64,000 nt of DNA from Pontibacter burrus (lineage in GTDB: Bacteria > Bacteroidota > Bacteroidia > Cytophagales > Hymenobacteraceae). The DNA lies in the NCBI RefSeq assembly GCF_010686685.1, contig NZ_JAAGWD010000010.1:1-64000 (forward strand), in the 5' to 3' direction. The number at the start of each line of letters is the position of its first letter. Positions within the stretch are counted from its first letter, which is position 1. The notes under the pieces were generated by a model. That model saw only the letters and a program-made list of their open reading frames with translations. It searched no databases and was not told the origin of the DNA. Below are positions 34,774 through 42,927 of the stretch, in pieces. A program made the position numbers and the translations under genes.

Positions 34774-35514
34774 TTAGTCGGTGTTAAACTTGTAACCCAC
34801 ACCTTTAATTGTCCGGATATGGTCTTCGCCAACCTTCTCACGCACTTTCCGGATGTGTACGTCTACTGTTCTCGGTATCACATACACATCGCTTCCCCAA
34901 ATGCTGTTCAGGAGCTCATCGCGGGTAAATACTTTATTGGGTGTAGCGGCTAGAAAGGCTAGCAGTTCAAATTCTTTTTTCGGTAGCGTGATTTTTTTAT
35001 CGCCTTTGTATACGGCAAAGCTTGTACGGTCTATTCTAAGGCCAGCTATATTAATTACCTGTTCCTGCTCTTCCTGCTGGGCCTCGCGGCGCGCTAGGGC
35101 TGCCAGGCGGCTTAATAGAGCGCGTGGTTTAATGGGTTTGGTTATAAAGTCGTCGGCGCCGGCATCAAAAGCAGCTACTTCCGAAAATTCTTCTGATCGA
35201 GCAGTTAGGAAAATAATGTGTGTTTGTCTGAATTCAGGCATTTCTCGCAGCTGGCGGCATGCAGCAATGCCATCCAGTACCGGCATCATCACATCCATCA
35301 GTATCACGTCTGGCTTAAAGGTTTGAGCAGTTTCTATTGCCTTCTGACCATTGTTTGCTTCAGCTACTTCGTAGCCTTCACGTGTCAGGTTATAGTGCAG
35401 TAGTTCTACAATGTTGGGCTCATCGTCTACTATCAATATCCTATAGTTTGATCCGGTTTGCACGATTGTTTGCTTTGGGTTGACAGATAACTTTAAAAGT
35501 ATAGCCTGCCTCAT
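34774..35514 (-). CDS. OmpR/PhoB-family response regulator
   Basis: The 246-residue regulator has a receiver domain starting ILIVDDEPNIVELL, with the phospho-acceptor Asp in VILMDVMMP. The C-terminal winged helix is shown by LPKKEFELLAFLA, VFTRDELLNSIWG and the ending RTVDVHIRKVREKVG plus IKGVGYKF. The N-terminus is longer than in PhoB, and a later start near the IVDDE segment is possible. It precedes the PhoR-like kinase by 5 bases. The DNA targets are unknown. Confidence 0.9.
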   Translation of the reverse strand: MRQAILLKLSVNPKQTIVQTGSNYRILIVDDEPNIVELLHYNLTREGYEVAEANNGQKAIETAQTFKPDVILMDVMMPVLDGIAACRQLREMPEFRQTHIIFLTARSEEFSEVAAFDAGADDFITKPIKPRALLSRLAALARREAQQEEQEQVINIAGLRIDRTSFAVYKGDKKITLPKKEFELLAFLAATPNKVFTRDELLNSIWGSDVYVIPRTVDVHIRKVREKVGEDHIRTIKGVGYKFNTD

Positions 35515-35611
35515 TTGCGCGCTATGCTTGTAAAGTTAACTATGATTTACACAAACTGTTCTGTTACAGGTGAATGTTAATATTTTCTTAACACCATGGA
35601 TATGCCTTAAA

Positions 35612-35642
35612 AGCAAAAAAGCCAGCTTTAGGCTGGCTTTAG
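35612..35642 (-). terminator. Terminator after the DUF3108 gene
   Basis: AAAGCCAGC and GCTGGCTTT form a 9-base stem with a 4-base loop, adjacent to the minus-strand stop at 35650. The A-run on the plus strand gives the T-run on the minus strand. Confidence 0.8.
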
Positions 35643-35649
35643 AGTTTGT

Positions 35650-36468
35650 TTATTTAAGAGCTACTAATTTATGCTTCAGCCCATTATATTCATAAAGATC
35701 TACTTTAATAGCTCCTACAAACATGCGGGCTTCTATTAATACCGGGATCTTGTTATTGTCATTAGAGAGGTACACTGTAATGGCATCTTCGCCTTTAAAC
35801 AAATCGTTTTTCGGCATCTTTGGCACCAGCTTAATAGCCTTAAATTTACCAGCCTTCGTATTTACTGTTTCGCGCCCTTTATAAATAACCTCCATGTCAA
35901 AGTTTTCTTCATCAAAGAATCCTTTAATAGTGAATTTTTCACCTTTGCGCATATTATCAAAGTCGAGGGTACGCAGGTAGTAGAAACCGCTCACAATATC
36001 CTGCACATCATCAGATATTTTATGCGTGCTGTGTTTTTCAGGTTCTTTCTTGCGCTTTTTCTTTACGGCAGCCGTGTTGGTGTAGTGGTTAAAGTCTACA
36101 GTCTCTTTCTTGCGGTAACTGCCCTCTTCAATGTTTCTGTGGAAGCGTTGTGGTACCAATGCAGCTGTATCTATATACGATTGCCAGGTATCACGCACTT
36201 TTATAAAAAGGTCGAAAGAGTTTGAAGTTCTGCCATACACGGTTGCCTTGTACGTTGGGCGTCCGTTTACTGTATGCAGCTGATCTGATACATCTATAGT
36301 TGCTTCTGCAGCGGTTATCAGGCCATAGTGCACCTTATACTTCAGAACTTCGCCTGTTGAAAAACTTTCGTTCCGTACCGTTCTTAATCTGTCCTTCATA
36401 GCAAAGGCAGAGAGTACGATCATTAAAAGGAGAAAAGCTGGGACAATCTTCTTCATTTTTATCTTCAT
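35650..36468 (-). CDS. DUF3108 domain-containing exported protein
   Basis: The protein has 272 residues from the ATG at 36468, and a nearby start at 36456 is equally possible. A signal-like hydrophobic start (IVPAFLLLMIVLSAFA) is followed by the DUF3108 pattern: FSTGEVLKYKVHYGLITAAEATI, DSFDLFI-type strand and a final FVGAIKVDLYEYN. The family is periplasmic or outer-membrane-associated and of unknown function, with a fold reminiscent of lipid-binding barrels (inference). Codon use is normal. It stands alone between PhoB and recA. Confidence 0.8.
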   Translation of the reverse strand: MKIKMKKIVPAFLLLMIVLSAFAMKDRLRTVRNESFSTGEVLKYKVHYGLITAAEATIDVSDQLHTVNGRPTYKATVYGRTSNSFDLFIKVRDTWQSYIDTAALVPQRFHRNIEEGSYRKKETVDFNHYTNTAAVKKKRKKEPEKHSTHKISDDVQDIVSGFYYLRTLDFDNMRKGEKFTIKGFFDEENFDMEVIYKGRETVNTKAGKFKAIKLVPKMPKNDLFKGEDAITVYLSNDNNKIPVLIEARMFVGAIKVDLYEYNGLKHKLVALK

Positions 36469-36629
36469 AAGGGTCTGCATCAATAGTCTTTCATTCAACT
36501 ATCATACCAACTGGTTTCATTTAGCGCTTTGTCAGGATACAAGGCTTTTATTGCTGCTGTCCTTCAAGAGTTTATACTATACAATATAATACAAGTTATT
36601 ACTACATGCATAAATTTCTACTGTTAGTA

Positions 36630-36668
36630 TAAATAAAAAAGGTGCTATACCTATAGCACCTTTTTTGT
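36630..36668 (-). terminator. Terminator after recA
   Basis: AAAAAAGGTGCTATA and TATAGCACCTTTTTT form a 15-base stem with a two-base loop. The joined centre contains CTATAG. Confidence 0.9.
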
Positions 36669-36691
36669 CATTTTAGTTCAGGAAATAGTGT

Positions 36692-37741
36692 TCACTCACC
36701 AGTATCTCCTGATTTATCTTCCATTACTTCAGCTACTTTCTCAGGTTCACCTTTAACTATAGCTCTGATCTTTTGCTCGATCTCATCCATCAGTTCCGGG
36801 TTATCAAGCAGGATCTGCTTCACGCCATCGCGGCCCTGGCCAAGCTTGTTGCCATCGTAAGAGAACCAAGAACCTGATTTCTGTACGATGTTCAGTTCTA
36901 CACCTAGGTCAAGGATCTCACCAACTTTAGAGATACCCTCGCCATACATAATATCGAATTCAACAACTTTGAACGGAGGCGCTACTTTGTTTTTCACAAC
37001 CTTCACGCGGGTACGGTTACCGGTAATGTTATCAGCACCTTCCTTAATCTGGCCAATACGACGGATATCCAGACGTACCGAAGCGTAGAATTTAAGGGCG
37101 TTACCACCGGTTGTTGTCTCAGGGTTACCGAACATCACACCAATTTTCTCACGAAGCTGGTTGATGAAGATACAGCAGCAGCCTGTTTTGTTGATCGTAC
37201 CTGTTAATTTACGAAGTGCCTGAGACATTAAACGTGCCTGCAGACCCATTTTGCTGTCACCCATGTCGCCTTCCAGTTCGCCTTTTGGTACAAGGGCGGC
37301 AACCGAGTCAATTACGATGATATCGATAGCGCCTGAACGGATCAGGTGGTCAGCGATCTCAAGTGCCTGCTCACCGTTATCCGGCTGAGAGATAAGTAAG
37401 TTCTCTGTATCGATACCTAGTTTTTCGGCATATACTTTATCAAAAGCGTGCTCTGCGTCAATAAATGCTGCCAGTCCACCAGCTTTCTGAGCTTCGGCAA
37501 TAGCGTGCATAGTAAGCGTGGTTTTACCAGAAGATTCAGGACCGTAGATCTCAATAACACGGCCACGTGGCAAACCGCCAATACCCAAAGCTATGTCCAA
37601 CCCAAGAGACCCTGTAGAGATAGCAGGAATGTCTTCTACTTTGTTGTCGCTAAGCTTCATTACAGTGCCTTTACCGTAAGTCTTGTCGAGCTTGTCGATG
37701 GTTAGCTGCAGGGCTTTAAGTTTTTCGTTGCTTACACTCAT
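36692..37741 (-). CDS. recA: Recombinase RecA
   Basis: RecA forms ATP-dependent filaments on single-stranded DNA for homologous recombination and SOS induction. The 349-residue length is typical. Walker A GPESSGKT lies at residues 67-74, the Walker B strand is in [14 protein letters not shown], and the L2/L1 region has [25 protein letters not shown]. Acidic residues end the protein. It is monocistronic with its own terminator. Only one CTATAG occurs, near the 3' end. Confidence 0.98.
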   Translation of the reverse strand: MSVSNEKLKALQLTIDKLDKTYGKGTVMKLSDNKVEDIPAISTGSLGLDIALGIGGLPRGRVIEIYGPESSGKTTLTMHAIAEAQKAGGLAAFIDAEHAFDKVYAEKLGIDTENLLISQPDNGEQALEIADHLIRSGAIDIIVIDSVAALVPKGELEGDMGDSKMGLQARLMSQALRKLTGTINKTGCCCIFINQLREKIGVMFGNPETTTGGNALKFYASVRLDIRRIGQIKEGADNITGNRTRVKVVKNKVAPPFKVVEFDIMYGEGISKVGEILDLGVELNIVQKSGSWFSYDGNKLGQGRDGVKQILLDNPELMDEIEQKIRAIVKGEPEKVAEVMEDKSGDTGE

Positions 37742-38080
37742 GTGTTCTTTCTTATTTAGCTTAATTTGTTTGTGAAATTACAACATTCAGATCCAATATG
37801 CAAAAAAGTTGACCTATATTTTGCTAATTATTTTAGCTGATTACTGTTGTCTATCCTTAACATCTGCTGCACCTGTTTTGTGCCATTCTGCGCGCATTTT
37901 TTCAGGTTGTTTTCAACGGTTATCTTGTCTTACTTCTTTGAACTATAGTTGCTTATCAAACTATAGGTGTTGCGGTTAAAGCCGATAAAAAATAATGTAA
38001 AGAAGTTGATGTGCTAAAAATATTAGGATTAATCTGGCGATCAGCTTAACTAATAACTCCTTTCTGAAACTAACCATTTG
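37742..38080. other. Non-coding region between recA and the acetyltransferase gene
   Basis: No gene is recognised. It should hold the recA promoter on the minus strand, but I see no clean TAnnTTTG pair and no clear LexA-type palindrome. Two AACTATAG sites lie close together near 37940-37970. Confidence 0.4.
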
Positions 38081-38713
38081 TCAGGCCAATGTAACAGGGT
38101 TTTCAGATTCATGCTGCCGCCGTTGCTCCTCATAATCCGGACGCGTCATACCAAAATAAGTCAGATCGTGTAGTTCATTAGAGTCTGTTCCCCTGAAGTC
38201 GCTCCTTAACGTGCCTTCTTCTTTAAAACCGTTTTCTTCGGCAAGTTCTCCATAAAATTTATTCCTTGCCGTGCACCGGATGTACACTTTATTTAGCTGC
38301 AGGGTGTCAAAAGCAAACTCCAGAATGCAATGCAAAGCTTCCTGCACTAACGCACGGGTTTTGGGCCAGCCTGAAAAATATAAGCCAATCTCTGCTTTGG
38401 GTATTTTATGATCCAAGTTCTGTAGGGCAATATCGCCGACATAGCTGTTATCTGCTTTGGTCCACACACCAAAGTCGAATGTTTTGCGGTTATCCCAGTC
38501 GGTTCGGAGTTGCTGCATTTGCAGACGAACATCTTCCAGCGCCTTTATTCTTGCTAACCGGCCGCTGAATGCTGGGTTCAATGCATCGGAGTTCTCCTGC
38601 AATACGCGCATAAAGTCTCCTTCATCTCCTTCCTGGTATGGGCGAAGTATCAGTTTGTTTGTTTCCAGTCTTTCGGCCAGGGAGTCTGGCAAAATACTAT
38701 ATAGTGAGCTCAT
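38081..38713 (-). CDS. RimJ/RimL-type GNAT acetyltransferase
   Basis: The 210-residue enzyme starts at the ATG at 38713. The frame extends to 38803, but the extra residues are not typical. The RimJ/RimL pattern is RLETNKLILRPYQEGDEGDF, then FGVWTKADNSYVGDIAL, the CoA-binding region AEIGLYFS, and the ending LQLNKVYIRCTARN followed by AEENGFKEEGTLRS. The family acetylates N-terminal alanine or serine of ribosomal proteins or antibiotics. The substrate is unknown here. It is divergent from the SDR gene. Confidence 0.88.
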   Translation of the reverse strand: MSSLYSILPDSLAERLETNKLILRPYQEGDEGDFMRVLQENSDALNPAFSGRLARIKALEDVRLQMQQLRTDWDNRKTFDFGVWTKADNSYVGDIALQNLDHKIPKAEIGLYFSGWPKTRALVQEALHCILEFAFDTLQLNKVYIRCTARNKFYGELAEENGFKEEGTLRSDFRGTDSNELHDLTYFGMTRPDYEEQRRQHESENPVTLA

Positions 38714-38862
38714 GTATGCGATTACTAGTAATGATAATGTAATGTGTTTCTTCTTACGCTTTACGACCGAATTAGTATGGTATTTCCGGAAGTATAAATA
38801 CAAACAAGACTTTAGCCAGAACGTTATTACATAGCATGTTCTATTATCTAAACTATAAAACT

Positions 38863-39726
38863 ATGGGAGACAGACTTAAAGGTAAAGTTGCAATTGTAAC
38901 AGGTGGCGGCACCGGTATAGGGGAGGCCATCTGCAAGAAATTTGCCCGCGAGGGGGCCAGCGTAGTAGTAGCAGGATTTCCGGAAGACCCTGTTGAGGAC
39001 GTGGCGAAAGAAATACAGCAGGAAGGGGGCACTGCACTTCCTTTTACAGCCGATCTATCTACTGAAGCTAACGCCAGGCGCTGCGTCGAAACTGCCGTGA
39101 GCCAGTATGGCAAGCTGGATATCCTGATCAACAATGCCGGTGTTTTTCCGGAGGTGAATATGCTGCAGGACTACTCCGAGGAAGCTTTTGATTACATGAT
39201 CAAGAACAACGTAAGATCTGCTTTTGTAATGAGCAAGGCCGCGCTTCCTGAGCTACATAAAACGAAGGGTAATATTGTTTCGGCAGGATCTGAAGCAGGT
39301 GTTTTAGGTATAGCCCAGAACACGCCGTATGGTGGCACCAAAGCTTTTATTCATGCTTTTATGAAAGGGCTTGCTGTGGAGCAGGCGCAGTTTGGCGTAC
39401 GTTGTAATATAGTTGGCCCCGGGCCTATAGATACCGCCTGGACTCACGAAAGCACTGGACCGATGGATAGCAAAATGGTGAAGATGATGAAAGATGCTAC
39501 ACCAATGGGAAGACGTGGTACGCCCGAAGAAGTTGCCAATGTATACCTGTTCCTGGCATCAGATGAGGCCAGTTATGTTACCGGAGCTTTGTATATGGTG
39601 GATGGAGGCATAACTATAGCTAAAGGGGGAGTAGGCAGCCAGGCTGATTCGGAGATGAAGAAGGAGCCGCAAGGAGAACTGGATCTGGAGCACTCCAAAG
39701 AAGGCCACACTTCTATCCGGAAGTAA
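38863..39726 (+). CDS. SDR-family oxidoreductase
   Basis: The classical short-chain dehydrogenase/reductase has 287 residues. The ATG at 38863 is typical (MGDRLKGKVAIVTGGG). The NAD(P) loop TGGGTGIG is at residues 13-20, with NNAG, the catalytic Ser in IVSAGSEAG and the YxxxK pair in TPYGGTKAF. After the core, a charged 30-residue C-terminal tail is unusual. The substrate is unknown. AACTATAG overlaps the stop codon TAA, and the next terminator has the same motif in its loop. Confidence 0.9.
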   Translation: MGDRLKGKVAIVTGGGTGIGEAICKKFAREGASVVVAGFPEDPVEDVAKEIQQEGGTALPFTADLSTEANARRCVETAVSQYGKLDILINNAGVFPEVNMLQDYSEEAFDYMIKNNVRSAFVMSKAALPELHKTKGNIVSAGSEAGVLGIAQNTPYGGTKAFIHAFMKGLAVEQAQFGVRCNIVGPGPIDTAWTHESTGPMDSKMVKMMKDATPMGRRGTPEEVANVYLFLASDEASYVTGALYMVDGGITIAKGGVGSQADSEMKKEPQGELDLEHSKEGHTSIRK

Positions 39727-39745
39727 ACTATAGACGAACTATAAA

Positions 39746-39783
39746 ACAAAGGCCGGTAACTATAGCATTACCGGCCTTTTATA
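39746..39783. terminator. Bidirectional terminator with CTATAG in the loop
   Basis: AAAGGCCGGTAA and TTACCGGCCTTT form a 12-base stem around an eight-base loop that contains CTATAG, between convergent genes. Confidence 0.85.
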
Positions 39784-39802
39784 TTTTAAACTATAGTTTG
39801 AG

Positions 39803-40231
39803 CTATTGATTCAGGAAAGGGTAGTTGTGCTGCTTCGGGCTGCCCAGGTTTTGCTGCACCATCATTACCTCCAGGGTGTGTGCTGTTTCTTTAAAGAACT
39901 CCAGCCTTCTGTACAGCATTTCTTTCTGCAGTATTACCCCGGTAGCTGTTTTCATGTAGGCTTTTTTATCTTCCAGCACGCGGTGCATTACATCGTTCAC
40001 AGCTTCTTCGTTTTGCAGGTACCACTGCTCAAAATCGAAGATACGGGCAGCGCCTGTAGTTGGCGAAGTAAAGTTAACCCCGTAAATACGCAGGATGTCG
40101 CTCATCAGGTCTATTTCCAACGGAATAGATGTATTGTAAGGCATTGTACGCACTTCAAGCCTGCTGTTAAGCGCGTTAACTATAGTTGCCAGGTTTTCTT
40201 TAAAGCGAAAGTATAAAGCAGCCGCCTCCAT
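39803..40231 (-). CDS. Hypothetical protein, 142 residues
   Basis: I do not recognise this protein. It has no signal peptide. It looks mostly helical, with FDFEQWYLQNEEAVNDVMHRVLE and LYRRLEFFKETAHTLEVMM as likely amphipathic helices. A TAATTTTG box lies on the minus strand at 40263-40270, about 32 bases before the ATG, and is a candidate promoter element. The upstream MoxR gene is separated by a repeat-rich gap. Confidence 0.65.
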   Translation of the reverse strand: MEAAALYFRFKENLATIVNALNSRLEVRTMPYNTSIPLEIDLMSDILRIYGVNFTSPTTGAARIFDFEQWYLQNEEAVNDVMHRVLEDKKAYMKTATGVILQKEMLYRRLEFFKETAHTLEVMMVQQNLGSPKQHNYPFLNQ

Positions 40232-40287
40232 AGGTATATGATAAGTAAGTGTAAGTCTGCCGCAAAATTACACGAATTTGTCGAATG

Positions 40288-40430
40288 GCTAAATTGTTAA
40301 ATGGTTTAATTGTTATTTGGCTGATTCAGGATTGGCAGGTCAGCGAATAACTATAGCAAAATGAACTATGGTTTGGAGTCCAATAAGGTGCCCATTCAAC
40401 AAGTTAACAATACAGCAATTAAACAATTTA
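40288..40430. repeat. Imperfect intergenic inverted repeat of AATTGTTAA units
   Basis: The left arm (40288-40320) and right arm (40392-40430) carry complementary AATTGTT/AACAATT units around a centre with one AACTATAG. The right arm overlaps the moxR stop codon. It resembles the element at 33623-33733. Confidence 0.5.
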
Positions 40431-41396
40431 AAGCAGCTCTTTGATGATCTTTTCTTCTGTAATGCCTTCGGCTTCGGCTTTGAAGTTGCGCACAATACGG
40501 TGACGCAGGATTGGTAAGGCAACAGCCTGTACGTCTTCAATATCAGGGCTGTATTTACCATTCAGGATGGCGTTGCACTTGGCCCCAACTATAAGATGCT
40601 GTGAGGCACGCGGACCAGCTCCCCACTCGAGGTACTTATCTGCTTCTCTGGAAGCCATAGGCGAGCCAGGACGCGTTTTGTGCACCAGTTGCACGGCATA
40701 TTCCACTACATTATCAACTACCGGCACACGGCGCACCAGTTGCTGAAAAGCCAGTATATCGTCGGCGTGCAGGAGTTTGTTGAGTTGTTGGGTAAAAGCG
40801 CCGGTGGTATTTTTTACAATCTGCAACTCAGCTTCGTAGCTTGGGTAGCCTAAGGTAATGTTAAACATGAAGCGGTCGAGCTGGGCTTCGGGCAGAGGAT
40901 AGGTTCCTTCCTGTTCTATCGGGTTTTGGGTGGCCAGTACAAAGAAAGGCTCCGGTAGTTTATAGCGTTTGCCGGCTACCGTTACGGCGTGCTCCTGCAT
41001 AGCCTCAAGCAGGGCGGCCTGCGTCTTTGGCGGCGTACGGTTAATCTCATCGGCCAGCACAATGTTGGCAAATACCGGCCCTGTAATAAATTTGAAGTTA
41101 CGGTCCTTGTCCAGCGTTTCGGCACCCACTATATCCGATGGCATCAGATCCGGAGTGAACTGCACCCTGCTGAACGACATATCAAGCGCAGAGGCTATAG
41201 TTTGGATAAGGAGGGTTTTGGCAAGTCCGGGTACGCCCACCAGCAAACAGTGCCCCTGACAAAAAACCGCCGTTAGTACTAATCTTACCACTTCGTCCTG
41301 CCCCACAATCACTTTTGAGATCTCGCTCGTCAGGTTGCGGTAGGCGTGGTGTAGCGCGTCGGCTGCTTCTTTGTCAGAGGTGTACTGTTGTACCAT
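40428..41396 (-). CDS. moxR: MoxR-family AAA+ ATPase
   Basis: The 322-residue ATPase has Walker A GVPGLAKT at residues 54-61, Walker B with LADEINR, sensor [22 protein letters not shown] and a C-terminal lid domain. MoxR proteins work with VWA-domain proteins as chaperones that insert metals or assemble complexes. No VWA gene lies next to it here. Its start lies 7 bases after the stop of the SurA-like gene, so the two are probably co-transcribed with folding factors. Confidence 0.92.
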   Translation of the reverse strand: MVQQYTSDKEAADALHHAYRNLTSEISKVIVGQDEVVRLVLTAVFCQGHCLLVGVPGLAKTLLIQTIASALDMSFSRVQFTPDLMPSDIVGAETLDKDRNFKFITGPVFANIVLADEINRTPPKTQAALLEAMQEHAVTVAGKRYKLPEPFFVLATQNPIEQEGTYPLPEAQLDRFMFNITLGYPSYEAELQIVKNTTGAFTQQLNKLLHADDILAFQQLVRRVPVVDNVVEYAVQLVHKTRPGSPMASREADKYLEWGAGPRASQHLIVGAKCNAILNGKYSPDIEDVQAVALPILRHRIVRNFKAEAEGITEEKIIKELL

Positions 41397-41402
41397 ATGG
41401 TT

Positions 41403-42776
41403 TTATTGCGTGAGTTGTAGTGCTTTACAATCCTGGTATTCGGGATCTATCTCGATGTAAACTGTATCGATGTTCTTCCTGAACCACTCGTCTACGGCTC
41501 TGCTCTTCTTATCGTTGAGTGCGGCTGCCGCAATTTTCGGATAATCGTCCTTCAGGTTAGCCTGGTGTGGTGTAGACTTGCTGATAAGCTTCACGATGCG
41601 CACTGCTTCACGGCCATCTTCAGTACGGTACTGAATCGGTTTAGAAATCTCGCCTACCTCCATGGTATCGATCACGAAGAAGATAGAAGGATCAACCTGG
41701 TCCATCGGGATATAGGTAGTACCGGCGCGGCTGCTGATAGAGCCTCCGTTATCTTTGGTATTAAAGTCGTCTGAAAAATCTTTGGCAGCTTTGGCGAACG
41801 AAATACTGTCATTAACAATAAGGTTTCGTACGCTGTCCAACTCAGCTATAGCTTCCTGAATATTAACAGTAGCAGTAGCAGGCTTAATCAGGATGTGGCG
41901 CGAGTTGTATTCCTGGCCTTTACGCTCGATCAGCTGAATCAGGTGGAAACCGAACTGCGACTCTACCACATTGGAAATGCCACCTGGCTCCAGTCGCATA
42001 GCAGCTGCTTCGTATTCAGGTACCAGTTCTTTTCTTTTAAAGAAGCCCAGCTCACCACCTGCCGCAGCCGATGCTACGTCCTGAGAATATTGTTTTGCCA
42101 GCGTTGCAAAATCTTCACCGGCAAGTATGCGCTTACGTATATCTTCCAGTTGCTGGCGGGCTTCCTGTTTCTGTTGCTTGCTTACTTCGGCATAGTTCAC
42201 GATCTGGGCAAGCTCTACTTCGCTTGAGAAGTAAGGCAAGCTATCCTGCGGAATACGGCTAAAATAGGCTGCTACTTCTTTTGGTGTAACACGCACTTTA
42301 CCGGAAATCTGCTCCTGCATCTTCTGCATCACCAACTGGTCTTTAATCGTTTTGCGAAGTTCTTCTTTCAGCTGACGGATGCTTTTGTTATAGTATTGCT
42401 CCAGTCGCTCAACGCCACCTACCTGCGCCGACAGGTAATCCACACGGCGGTTCAGTTCACCTGTAATGCGGTCGTCTTCAACCGTAACAGAGTCAATTTC
42501 AGCACGGGCAAGCAATAGTTTGTCCTGCACCAGCGATTTGAATATTTCGCACTTCAGGTCTTCGCTCGGCTGCTGTTTGGTCTGGGCCAGGTACTGCAGG
42601 TAGCTGAATTCAAGGTCTGACCGGAGCACGATCTGGTTATCTACTTTAGCGATGATACCATCTACCAGACGATTTACAGGAGCTTGTGCCTGCGCCTGGA
42701 AGGCCGACACTATACTAAGTATAATGGCTGCCGCCACGTAAATGAAACGGTTTGGTTGTATAGGTTGGTTGTGCAT
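41403..42776 (-). CDS. surA: SurA-like periplasmic chaperone and peptidylprolyl isomerase
   Basis: The 457-residue protein has a signal peptide (ending FQAQAQA). The SurA N-terminal helical domain (VNRLVDGIIAKVDNQIVLRSDLEFSY) extends to about residue 175. Two PpiC/parvulin domains follow at about 180-285 and 285-395, with EVELAQIVNYAEVS and SRHILIKPA openings and the typical FATLAKQYSQDVASAAAGGELGFF. It helps fold outer-membrane proteins. It sits between a PPIase-OmpA lipoprotein gene and moxR on the same strand. Confidence 0.9.
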   Translation of the reverse strand: MHNQPIQPNRFIYVAAAIILSIVSAFQAQAQAPVNRLVDGIIAKVDNQIVLRSDLEFSYLQYLAQTKQQPSEDLKCEIFKSLVQDKLLLARAEIDSVTVEDDRITGELNRRVDYLSAQVGGVERLEQYYNKSIRQLKEELRKTIKDQLVMQKMQEQISGKVRVTPKEVAAYFSRIPQDSLPYFSSEVELAQIVNYAEVSKQQKQEARQQLEDIRKRILAGEDFATLAKQYSQDVASAAAGGELGFFKRKELVPEYEAAAMRLEPGGISNVVESQFGFHLIQLIERKGQEYNSRHILIKPATATVNIQEAIAELDSVRNLIVNDSISFAKAAKDFSDDFNTKDNGGSISSRAGTTYIPMDQVDPSIFFVIDTMEVGEISKPIQYRTEDGREAVRIVKLISKSTPHQANLKDDYPKIAAAALNDKKSRAVDEWFRKNIDTVYIEIDPEYQDCKALQLTQ

Positions 42777-42881
42777 AATTTTGTTATTGCGCTATAAATC
42801 AGCGCTATACTTGCTTTTTTGTTGGGAGCACCAGCAGGCTGCCGGTAAGCTTGTAAGCTGCAATCTCCAAAGAAATTCTTA

Positions 42882-42920
42882 GCAAAAAAAGCTCCACCTT
42901 AAAAGTGCAGCTTTTTTGCC
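42882..42920 (-). terminator. Hairpin between the two PPIase genes
   Basis: AAAAAAGCT and AGCTTTTTT, with inner CCAC/GTGC partial pairing, form a stem before the 3' end of the PPIase-OmpA gene. Its position downstream of 42928 on the minus strand marks that gene's end. Confidence 0.65.
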
Positions 42921-42927
42921 AGGCATT

